A stretch of DNA of 27,051 nucleotides from CAZDGK01 sp964505035 (GTDB lineage: Bacteria > Patescibacteriota > Saccharimonadia > UBA4664): NCBI GenBank assembly GCA_964505035.1, contig CAZDGK010000013.1:1-27051 (forward strand), in the 5' to 3' direction. Below the pieces are notes generated by a model. It was given only the letters and a program-made list of their open reading frames with translations, ran no database searches and was not told where the DNA came from. Both the position numbers and the translations under genes were made by a program. This document shows positions 20,266-26,550 of the stretch, one piece after another (within the stretch, counting starts at the first letter, position 1; every line of letters starts with the position of its first letter).

Positions 20266-21404
20266 CGGTTCGCNNNNNNNNNNNNNNNNNNNNNNNNNNN
20301 NNNNNNNNNNNNNNNNNNNNNNNNNNNNNNNNNNNNNNNNNNNNNNNNNNNNNNNNNNNNNNNNNNNNNNNNNTTGATGGCCGTCCCGCGGAAGCAGCTC
20401 ACCGAGTACGGAAAATCCTGCGTCATGACGTAGTGGTACATGGTGACGCTTTTGCCATCTAGTGTGATCTGACTAGTGATACCGTGGCATTCGTCCAGGT
20501 CATCAGTGGTCAGGATGTTACCATCGCCAATCTTTGGCCCGGTGATCGGAAAACCATCCAGCGCGTAGCCAATCACCGTATCCACTGTGGCGGTCGTGAT
20601 GCACTTGCTCAGCGTGTGGTAGTGGTACTCGCCCTTGTTCTGCGGGTGGCCATCACAGCCGTCCTGGACCTCCCAGGCGCCGGCATCCCGCCCGCCGGCA
20701 TCAAAGCCGTCAAACAGCGCCACGCCAGTCAGCATTACGCCCACCTCGCCGCCCAAGCAGCCGGGGCTGCCGGCCGTCGGCGCGCCGTCTAGCGTGTAGG
20801 TCAGCGACTGAGCCTTGATGGAGTTCGGGTTGGCGTCGTACTGGCGCGCCGGGTCGCTGGCCGCCACTGGGAACACGCCGGTTTTGTGGTCGGGTAGGTC
20901 GTTGGTCGTGATGATTCGCTTGCCACCACTCATGGTCACACTCAGAGACGGTGTCCAGCTGACGCTGCCGGCGATGTGGCTCTTCTTATTAATGTCATAC
21001 TGCGTGTTGTTATTCGTAAACCACGGCCCCCGCGTCTGGGCGCCCGCCTGCCCGGCCGGCACGAAGTTGGCGTTGCAGACATATACATAGCCTTTCTTGG
21101 CGCCCGTCGTGACGTATTTGCCATCGCCCACCGGCAGCAGGCCGCCGGCATATTTGTTGCCGTAGCTTTTGGTAGTGTCCAAGGTCAGCGCCGTGGCAGC
21201 CGTGGCCGGCGACTCGCTCGCACTCGGCGCTGGACTGCCGGTGGTGGTGTTGGCCGTGGGCCCAGCCGCCGACTGCCGGCCTAGCTGCCAGGCACCCACC
21301 CCGACGATCAGCAGCAGAACCACCGCGCAACCTACCTCCACCATCCACCAGTGCAGCTGGTGCTTGGGGGCGGCCTCTTCATCGGGCTGCGGTGCGGGTG
21401 GCAT
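20262..21404 (-). CDS. Anchored, exported YHYH-domain protein (3' end in gap)
   Basis: About 344 residues are readable before the N gap. Residues 19-43 are a membrane anchor (WWMVEVGCAVVLLLIVGVGA), followed by a Ser/Thr/Pro/Ala linker to about residue 75. The domain then shows the YHYH family features: GVALFDGFDAGGRDAG, the motif GEYHYHTLSKC, TVIGYALDGFPITGP, and YHYVMTQDFPYSVSCFRGT. The family is extracytoplasmic and uncharacterised; paired histidines and cysteines suggest metal binding, and the family's usual C-terminus is near the 'FPY..GC.RG' block, so few residues are lost. The stop at 20262-20264 is valid only if the gap length keeps frame. It converges on the dCache kinase and its nominal stop overlaps that gene's stop. 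Confidence 0.85.
   Translation of the reverse strand: MPPAPQPDEEAAPKHQLHWWMVEVGCAVVLLLIVGVGAWQLGRQSAAGPTANTTTGSPAPSASESPATAATALTLDTTKSYGNKYAGGLLPVGDGKYVTTGAKKGYVYVCNANFVPAGQAGAQTRGPWFTNNNTQYDINKKSHIAGSVSWTPSLSVTMSGGKRIITTNDLPDHKTGVFPVAASDPARQYDANPNSIKAQSLTYTLDGAPTAGSPGCLGGEVGVMLTGVALFDGFDAGGRDAGAWEVQDGCDGHPQNKGEYHYHTLSKCITTATVDTVIGYALDGFPITGPKIGDGNILTTDDLDECHGITSQITLDGKSVTMYHYVMTQDFPYSVSCFRGTAIXXXXXXXXXXXXXXXXXXXXXXXXXXXXXXXXXXANR
20274..20373. other. 100-N assembly gap
   Basis: Exactly 100 Ns between the end of the dCache kinase gene and the 3' part of the YHYH gene. The flanks share no overlap that I can see, so real sequence of unknown length is missing here. Confidence 0.95.
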
Positions 21405-21430
21405 GAGCAGATTCTCTCTAACTGCTTATG

Positions 21431-21471
21431 ATTATACCCAACTTTACATTGGTGCCAAAAAAGACTACAAC
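21431..21471. promoter_or_regulatory. Divergent promoters of the YHYH and DUF1761 genes
   Basis: Minus strand: TTGGCA (21458-21453), 16 bases, TATAAT (21436-21431), for the YHYH gene. Plus strand: TTTACA (21443-21448), 17 bases, TACAAC (21466-21471), for the DUF1761 gene. The two overlap, so one RNA polymerase may exclude the other. Confidence 0.6.
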
Positions 21472-21498
21472 AAAAGCAATAAGTATGGAGCGTGTTCC

Positions 21499-21888
21499 AT
21501 GGAGATCTTTGGTGCGTCAGTCTGGCAGTTGGCGCTGGCCGTCGTGGCCTATATGGTAATCGGAGCAGTCTGGTACTCGCCGCTACTGTTTGCGAAGGCC
21601 TGGATGAAGGCCGTCGGCAAGTCCTCCATGGGTGACAATTATGTCTACATCGGCGCCGTGTTCGGTGAGTTCATGGCCGTGCTCGGCCTGGCGTACGTCG
21701 GCAACCTCATTGGCCTTAGTGGCTGGATGGCCGGCGCCATGCTCGGCCTGATTGTCTGGCTGTTCTTCGTTACCAGTACGAGCCTCATCAATAGCACGTT
21801 CCAGGGCAAAGCCGCCAACCTCTACCTCATCGACATGGGCTACCATCTCGTCGGTCTGGTCGTGGCCGGCGCCATTGTGGCGCTATGA
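21499..21888 (+). CDS. DUF1761 membrane protein
   Basis: The ATG at 21499 is eight bases after GGAG (21487-21490), giving 129 residues; longer frames upstream run into the promoter. Four membrane helices are visible: SVWQLALAVVAYMVIGAVWY, VYIGAVFGEFMAVLGLAYVG, GWMAGAMLGLIVWLFFVTST and YHLVGLVVAGAIVAL. The first helix with 'GAVWYSPLLFAKAWMKAVG' and the later 'LY.ID.GYHLVGL' are the DUF1761 signature. The family is widespread and its role unknown. Its stop overlaps the ATG of the next gene by four bases (ATGA). Confidence 0.88.
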   Translation: MEIFGASVWQLALAVVAYMVIGAVWYSPLLFAKAWMKAVGKSSMGDNYVYIGAVFGEFMAVLGLAYVGNLIGLSGWMAGAMLGLIVWLFFVTSTSLINSTFQGKAANLYLIDMGYHLVGLVVAGAIVAL

Positions 21889-22334
21889 CCAACCGCCTTA
21901 CGATCATCGGCACCGTCGGCGTAGCGGCCATTGTAGTGGCCTCTGCCTGGCTGCAGTGGCCAGCCGCTCCGGCCAGCGACCGGACCGTGGCTCTGGCCAC
22001 GCCCAGCCCCATCGCCACGTTGCCGGCCGTCACGCCAGTGCCGACCGATGGTCCACCGCTGCCGGCTGGCGAACTGCGCCCGCCGGTCGAAGTCTACGTC
22101 CAGCCCGCGCCCACGCCGTCGCCGACCGCCACGCCGCTGCCGTCGCCCTGGCCCACCATCAAGCCCATCCCATCGCCCTGGCCGACCCCCACACCAGACC
22201 CGCTGCCGTTGCCGACCATTAGCCCCATCCCGTGGCCACCCTGTAGCGGTTGCGGCCCTTACCCGGTCCAGCCGGGCAATATGCAGCCCATGATCGCCTG
22301 CCCGATGACCACCCTGGCCATTTACTGCGAGTAG
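21885..22334 (+). CDS. Anchored Pro-rich exported protein with a C-terminal cysteine motif
   Basis: This is a 149-residue protein, coupled to the DUF1761 gene by an ATGA overlap. Residues 6-24 (TIIGTVGVAAIVVASAWLQW) are the anchor. Residues about 35-118 are dominated by Pro, Thr, Ser and Trp with repeated LPSPWPT and IPSPWPT units (SPWPTIKPIPSPWPTPTPDP), unlike the plain TPTP linkers elsewhere. The last 30 residues hold four cysteines (WPPCSGCGPYPV, then MIACPMTTLAIYCE). A rigid polyproline stalk carrying a small disulfide-bonded tip is a reasonable reading. The family is not recognised. Confidence 0.72.
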   Translation: MTNRLTIIGTVGVAAIVVASAWLQWPAAPASDRTVALATPSPIATLPAVTPVPTDGPPLPAGELRPPVEVYVQPAPTPSPTATPLPSPWPTIKPIPSPWPTPTPDPLPLPTISPIPWPPCSGCGPYPVQPGNMQPMIACPMTTLAIYCE

Positions 22335-22349
22335 ATCACCCCGTATACT
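22321..22349 (+). promoter_or_regulatory. Promoter of the gatCAB operon, leaderless geometry
   Basis: TTTACT (22321-22326), 17 bases, TATACT (22344-22349), then GGTGCC and the gatC ATG at 22356. It overlaps the last codons of the preceding gene. No Shine-Dalgarno site is present, so transcription should begin at or next to the ATG. Confidence 0.65.
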
Positions 22350-22355
22350 GGTGCC

Positions 22356-22649
22356 ATGTCAAAGCTCGGCACCACCGAAATCGAACGCCTCGCCAAGCTG
22401 GCTCGCATTGGCCTCACCGCCGACGAAGCAGCCAAGATGGCCGTGGAGCTTTCCAATATCATGAGCTTCGTTGAGCAGCTACAGGCCGTCGACATCGACG
22501 GTGTGCCGCCCACCGACCAGGTCACGGGCTTGGTTGATGTCTGGCGGTCTGATGAAGTGCGCCAGACTCGTACCCGCGAGCAGCTCCTGGCCAACGCGCC
22601 CGTCCAGAAGGACGGCTACATTGTGGTAAAGCGCGTGCTCAATGGCTAA
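22356..22649 (+). CDS. gatC: Asp-tRNA(Asn)/Glu-tRNA(Gln) amidotransferase subunit C
   Basis: This 97-residue protein shows the GatC pattern throughout: TEIERLAKLARIGLTADEAA, then NIMSFVEQLQAVDIDGVPPT and the C-terminal QLLANAPVQKDGYIVVKRVL. GatC is the small stabilising belt of the GatCAB complex, which converts misacylated Glu-tRNA(Gln) and Asp-tRNA(Asn) to the correct forms in bacteria lacking GlnRS or AsnRS. It is the first gene of the operon and overlaps gatA by eight bases. The start matches the family and the promoter position. Confidence 0.97.
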   Translation: MSKLGTTEIERLAKLARIGLTADEAAKMAVELSNIMSFVEQLQAVDIDGVPPTDQVTGLVDVWRSDEVRQTRTREQLLANAPVQKDGYIVVKRVLNG

Positions 22650-23889
22650 CCAAGACGCCTCAAAGCCCGCCATTGACCTCCAGCGTCCGCTAGCCGATCT
22701 GGCGGCCGACGTCCGCGCTATGCGCCACACCGCCGTGGAGTTGGTGCAGGCCAGTCTGGACCGCCTCGCTGCCACGCCGCAGTACCACACCGTGCTCGAG
22801 CTCAATCCGAACGCCCTGGAGCAGGCCCGGGAGGTTGATGCGCGCGTCGCCGCCGGCGAAGACCTGCCGCTGGCTGGCGTGCCTTATATCGCCAAGGACA
22901 ACTACCTCACGCTTGGCACTCATACCACCGCTGCCAGCCACATCCTGGAGCCGTTTATGGCGCCCTACGAAGGCCCGGCCATCGAGCGGCTGCGGGCGGC
23001 CGGTGCCGTACTCGTGGCCAAGGCCAACCTGGACGCCTTTGCCCACGGCACATCCACCGAGAATTCCGACTTTGGTCCATCCAAGAACCCCTACGACCTC
23101 GCCCGCGTGCCCGGCGGCAGCTCGGGCGGCAGTGCGGCCGCTGTGGCGCTGGGCCAGGCCGCCTTTGCGCTCGGCACCGACACCGGCGGCAGCATCCGCC
23201 AGCCCGCCCATCTGTGCGGCGTGGTCGGCCTCAAGCCCACCTACGGTCGCACCCCGCGCACCGGCATCGTGGCGATGGCCAGCTCCACCGANNNNNNNNN
23301 NNNNNNNNNNNNNNNNNNNNNNNNNNNNNNNNNNNNNNNNNNNNNNNNNNNNNNNNNNNNNNNNNNNNNNNNNNNNNNNNNNNNNNNNNNNTCCAACCTG
23401 GCTCGCTACGACGGCGTCAAATATGGCTACTCCGCCCCCGACGCCACTACCCTCGAAGACACCTATCTCATGTCGCGCAGCCAGGGCTTTGGCGCCGAGG
23501 CCAAGCGCCGCATTATGATTGGCACCTACGTCCTCTCCAGTGGCTACTACGACGCCTACTACAAGCGCGCCCAACGCGTCCGCACGCTGCTCATCCGCGA
23601 GTTCGACCAAGCCTTCAAGCAGTACGACCTGCTGCTCGGTCCCACCGCGCCCAGCCCGGCCTTCCGCCTGGGCGAAAAATCCGGCAATCCACTCGAGCTC
23701 TACCTGGAAGACGTTATGACCGTGGCTGTCAACCTCGTCGGCATCCCGGCCATCTCCATTCCGTACGGCATGGTAGGTGGGCTGCCGATCGGCCTGCAGC
23801 TGATGGCGCCCCAACGTGCCGAGCGGGACCTCCTGGCTGCCGCCCAAGCCGCCGAGGCGGTGATTGGCGACTGGAAGGCCCGCTCGTGA
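22642..23889 (+). CDS. gatA: Glutamyl-tRNA(Gln) amidotransferase subunit A (interrupted by a gap)
   Basis: This is the amidase-signature subunit that releases ammonia from glutamine. The Ser-cisSer-Lys triad is intact: Lys85 in VPYIAKDNY, Ser160 in PGGSSGGSAA and Ser184 in DTGGSIRQPA. The region after the gap (SNLARYDGVKYGYSAPD, TYVLSSGYYDAYYKRAQRVR, GPTAPSPAF, NLVGIPAISIPYGM) is normal GatA. The 100 Ns at 23292-23391 replace the middle; by comparison with family length (about 480-490) the missing stretch is nearer 100 residues than 33, so the gap is under-sized. It overlaps gatC upstream and the next gene downstream (GTGA). Confidence 0.97.
   Translation: MANQDASKPAIDLQRPLADLAADVRAMRHTAVELVQASLDRLAATPQYHTVLELNPNALEQAREVDARVAAGEDLPLAGVPYIAKDNYLTLGTHTTAASHILEPFMAPYEGPAIERLRAAGAVLVAKANLDAFAHGTSTENSDFGPSKNPYDLARVPGGSSGGSAAAVALGQAAFALGTDTGGSIRQPAHLCGVVGLKPTYGRTPRTGIVAMASSTXXXXXXXXXXXXXXXXXXXXXXXXXXXXXXXXXXSNLARYDGVKYGYSAPDATTLEDTYLMSRSQGFGAEAKRRIMIGTYVLSSGYYDAYYKRAQRVRTLLIREFDQAFKQYDLLLGPTAPSPAFRLGEKSGNPLELYLEDVMTVAVNLVGIPAISIPYGMVGGLPIGLQLMAPQRAERDLLAAAQAAEAVIGDWKARS
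23292..23391. other. 100-N assembly gap inside gatA
   Basis: Exactly 100 Ns. The flanks share no overlap. The reading frame agrees on both sides, but the family comparison says several hundred bases are missing. Confidence 0.95.
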
Positions 23890-24356
23890 CCAGCAGCGGC
23901 GCCCCCATCGCTTTTCTCGTCATCATCCTCGTGGCGGCGCTATTGCTGGGCAGCATCGTTAGCCGGGCTGGGCGTCGCCGTCCGCGCAGTCGCAGCTCCC
24001 GGCCCGATCGCTATGCCACGCCCACCCTCAACCGCGCCCAAATGGCCGATCGTTGGGCCACCATCCAGGCCATGAGCACGGGCGGCGGCAACGGGCTGCG
24101 CCAGGCTGTCTCCGAGGCCGACAAGCTGCTCGACCAGGCTCTGCGCCAGGCCGGCGTGCCCGGCGACACCCTCGGCGACCGCCTCAAAGCCGCCAAGCCC
24201 TACGTCCGCAGCCATGACACCTACGAGGGCCTCTGGCGCGCTCACAAGCTCCGCAACGCCCTGGCCCACGAAGTCGGTTTCGACCTCGTCCCTAGCCAGG
24301 CCAAGGAAGCTTTGTCAGATTTTGAGCGCGGCCTGCGCGAATTAGGAGCCATCTAA
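23886..24356 (+). CDS. Membrane-anchored protein with a HEPN-like Rx4H motif
   Basis: The start is the GTG at 23886 (GTGA overlap with the gatA stop), 156 residues. Residues 9-27 are one membrane helix (AFLVIILVAALLLGSIVS), followed by a basic linker (RRRPRSRSSRPDRY). Residues 52-156 are all-helical: DRWATIQAM, GLRQAVSEADKLLDQALRQA, TLGDRLKAAKPYV, and YEGLWRAHKLRNALAHEVGF with R123-N-A-L-A-H128, then a final helix. From memory, this helical domain with 'EADKLLD..L' and 'AHK.RN.LAHE' is common in Patescibacteria and resembles HEPN-fold proteins, in which Rx4-6H can form an RNase active site; enzyme activity here is only a possibility. It is in the gat operon, nine bases before the next gene. 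Confidence 0.8.
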   Translation: MTSSGAPIAFLVIILVAALLLGSIVSRAGRRRPRSRSSRPDRYATPTLNRAQMADRWATIQAMSTGGGNGLRQAVSEADKLLDQALRQAGVPGDTLGDRLKAAKPYVRSHDTYEGLWRAHKLRNALAHEVGFDLVPSQAKEALSDFERGLRELGAI

Positions 24357-24365
24357 AGGAGCCAT

Positions 24366-25340
24366 ATGAAAATCGCCCTCAAAACCCTTCGCCCCCAGGT
24401 TATCGCTACTCTGAGCCAGAACCTCAGTCCGGACGCCGCCGCTCGGTTGGCCGATTTTCTCATCTGGGCCGATATGGCTGGTGTACCGCCCATGGGCATC
24501 GCCAAGCTCACCGGCACTGAGCCCATGCAAAACATCAAGCCCGCCCAAGCCGTCAGGGTTGTCCGCGACACCAAATTGTCGCAGCTCATCGACGCTGGCG
24601 GCCACCCCGCACCACTCGTCAGCCTGCATGCCACCGAGGTTGCCATTACCAAGGCCAAAGAGCACGGATTTGGCTTGGTAGGAGCCCATAATATGCACTC
24701 GTCCAATGGCGTCCTGGGCTACTACGTCGACCAAATCGCCAAGCAAGGCCTCATCGGCCTCATGGTCACACGCACGCCCGGCTCTCAGGCGCCGTTTGGC
24801 TCGGCCGAGCCACTCTTTGGCACCAACCCGCTGGCCATCGGCATCCCGACCGCCCACGAGCCGCTCGTGATTGACATGGCCACCTCGTCCATGACCTGGT
24901 CCGGCCTCACGCTGGCCAAAGCTCGCGGCGAGCAGCTGCCCGAGGGCAAGGCCATCGGCCCCGATGGCCAGCCCACCACCGACCCAGCGCAAGCCATGGA
25001 GGGCGGCCTACTGCCATTCGACGGCGGTTACAAGGGTTCCAGTCTGGCCATGGTCGTCGAGATCCTCGGCGGTCCGCTCGTTGGCGCCTCCTACGGCGTT
25101 ATCGACGACCAGTGGGGTACGCTCGTCATGGCCATCGACCCGGGCCTCGTCAGCGACCCGGCCGAGTTCAAGCGCCATACCTCCGACCTCGTTCGTCTCA
25201 TCAAAGCCTCGCGCAAGCAGCCCGGGGTCGATGACATCCGCCTGCCCGGCGACCGGCTCCGTGCGGCCCACCAAGCCGCCCAAGACAGTGGGGAAGTCGA
25301 CATCGACGAGACGGTACTGAAGGAGTTGAAATATATATGA
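24366..25340 (+). CDS. Ldh2/malate-L-lactate dehydrogenase family oxidoreductase, atypical active site
   Basis: This is a 324-residue protein. AAAGGAG overlaps the previous stop and precedes the ATG. The family fold is clear from LFGTNPLAIGIPTAHEPLVI (150-169), DMATSSMTWSGLTLAKARGE, IGPDGQPTTDPAQAMEGGLL, YKGSSLAMVVEILGGPLVGA and VMAIDPGLVSDPAEF. Family members are NAD(P)-dependent 2-oxoacid reductases, not related to classical LDH. The family's usual 'AD..G..SHG' reads WADMAGVPPMG (34-44) and the usual 'NS.HFG' reads HSSNGVLGYY (111-120), so both customary histidines are replaced. Either the chemistry differs or activity is lost. The stop overlaps the cupin ATG. Confidence 0.88.
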   Translation: MKIALKTLRPQVIATLSQNLSPDAAARLADFLIWADMAGVPPMGIAKLTGTEPMQNIKPAQAVRVVRDTKLSQLIDAGGHPAPLVSLHATEVAITKAKEHGFGLVGAHNMHSSNGVLGYYVDQIAKQGLIGLMVTRTPGSQAPFGSAEPLFGTNPLAIGIPTAHEPLVIDMATSSMTWSGLTLAKARGEQLPEGKAIGPDGQPTTDPAQAMEGGLLPFDGGYKGSSLAMVVEILGGPLVGASYGVIDDQWGTLVMAIDPGLVSDPAEFKRHTSDLVRLIKASRKQPGVDDIRLPGDRLRAAHQAAQDSGEVDIDETVLKELKYI

Positions 25341-25705
25341 AGCATTTCAACCTCAACTCCATCGACTGGCAAGGCCGTTTTGAGCATCAAAAAGCCCTGC
25401 TCTTCACCGAAGACGACCTAAAGTCACCCGGCGCCAAGTTCCAGGTCATCAAGCTGGAGCCGGGCGTCGAGATCAAGCCGCACTACCACAAAGCCCGCAC
25501 CGAAGTCTTCGCCATTCTGGCCGGCGCCGGCGACATTCGTCTAGGGTCCGAAACCTATCACGCCACCACCGGCGACATCTTCCTCTGCGAAACTGGTGAC
25601 GTCCACGCCTTTAGCAACCCCGGTCAAGCCGACTTCATCATTGGCGTCTTCCGCACCAACGACCCCGGCGACAGTGACATGCTGTGGGTGGAGGGCAAGT
25701 CATGA
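25337..25705 (+). CDS. Single-domain cupin protein
   Basis: This 122-residue protein has one cupin barrel. Motif 1 is IKPHYHKARTEVFAILAGAG (47-66), giving His49, His51 and Glu56; motif 2 is ETGDVHAFSN (85-94), giving His90. The metal-binding set is complete. The domain shape resembles sugar-phosphate or small-molecule binding cupins; no substrate can be assigned. It is coupled on both sides by four-base ATGA overlaps (Ldh2 gene before, MBL gene after), which suggests a joint role or a fixed stoichiometry with them. Confidence 0.9.
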   Translation: MKHFNLNSIDWQGRFEHQKALLFTEDDLKSPGAKFQVIKLEPGVEIKPHYHKARTEVFAILAGAGDIRLGSETYHATTGDIFLCETGDVHAFSNPGQADFIIGVFRTNDPGDSDMLWVEGKS

Positions 25706-26550
25706 TCCGCGTCGGCGAAGTTACCATCGAGCCCGTCTTTGAAGTCGATGGCGGGGAAGTCATCCAAGAGGGCATCCCGGCTGCCACGCCCAACGCTGCA
25801 AAGGCTATCAGCTGGCTCGCCCCACATTATGCCGCCGCCGATGGCAAGCTCAAAGCGGCCGTCTGGTCGTTCGTCATCCGCTTGCGTGACCTCACTATCG
25901 TGGTCGACACCGGTGTGGGTGATGGCCGCAACCGCCCGGCCGTACCCGTCTGGGCCAACCTGCGCACCGGCTTCCTGGAGCGCTTCACCAAGGTCTGCGA
26001 CCCAAGCAGCGTCGACATCGTGCTCAATACCCACATGCACTTTGACCACGTTGGCTGGAATGTTACGCTAGTCGATGGCCAGCCCACGCCGACGTTCCCG
26101 AACGCCAAATACATCTTTGTAGAGCCCGAGTTTAGCTACTGGAAGTCCAAGCCGGCCAAGGAGCTCGACGATGACCGCTGGGGCTTCGCAGAGTGCGTCC
26201 TATCCATCCATGAGGCCGGCTTGTCGCGCCTGGTTCCCGCCGATCATCATCCCATTCCCGAGATTACCTTTCTTCCCACGCCGGGCCATACCCCTGGCCA
26301 CGTGAGTTTCCTCATCGAATCCCAGGGCCAATCGGCCGTCATCTCCGGCGACGCCCTGCACCACCCCTGCCAGATCGCCCACGCCGATTGGGGTACACCT
26401 TTCGACACAGATACTAACCAGGCCAATGCCTCGCGAGCAGCCTTACTAGAACGCTTTGCCGACACTGATACTATCTTTATTGGCACCCACTTTGCTGAGC
26501 CGGTCTCTGGTAAAATCGTCAAAGACGGCCAAGGATATAAACTAATATGA
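25702..26550 (+). CDS. MBL-fold metallo-hydrolase
   Basis: The start is the ATG at 25702 overlapping the cupin stop (282 residues). The metallo-beta-lactamase signature is intact: THMHFDHVGWN with His111, His113, Asp115 and His116; TPGHTPGH with His196; SGDALHHP with Asp217; GTHFAEP near the end for the last His. This is a two-metal hydrolase site. The 'NTHMHFDHVGWN' and 'LPTPGHTPGH' form is seen in the lactonase/AttM-like and glyoxalase II-like branches, so a lactone, thioester or phosphoester is likely but not identifiable. The stop overlaps the gatB ATG. Confidence 0.92.
   Translation: MIRVGEVTIEPVFEVDGGEVIQEGIPAATPNAAKAISWLAPHYAAADGKLKAAVWSFVIRLRDLTIVVDTGVGDGRNRPAVPVWANLRTGFLERFTKVCDPSSVDIVLNTHMHFDHVGWNVTLVDGQPTPTFPNAKYIFVEPEFSYWKSKPAKELDDDRWGFAECVLSIHEAGLSRLVPADHHPIPEITFLPTPGHTPGHVSFLIESQGQSAVISGDALHHPCQIAHADWGTPFDTDTNQANASRAALLERFADTDTIFIGTHFAEPVSGKIVKDGQGYKLI

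Noticed and set aside
20262..20273. Ala-Asn-Arg ending of the YHYH protein after the gap
   Set aside because: These residues depend on the gap being exactly 100 bases; they are likely not part of the protein.
22690..23847. Long minus-strand open frame (385 codons) opposite gatA
   Set aside because: It is the antisense shadow of gatA in GC-rich DNA, spans the N gap, and has no ribosome site or family features; gatA is unambiguous.
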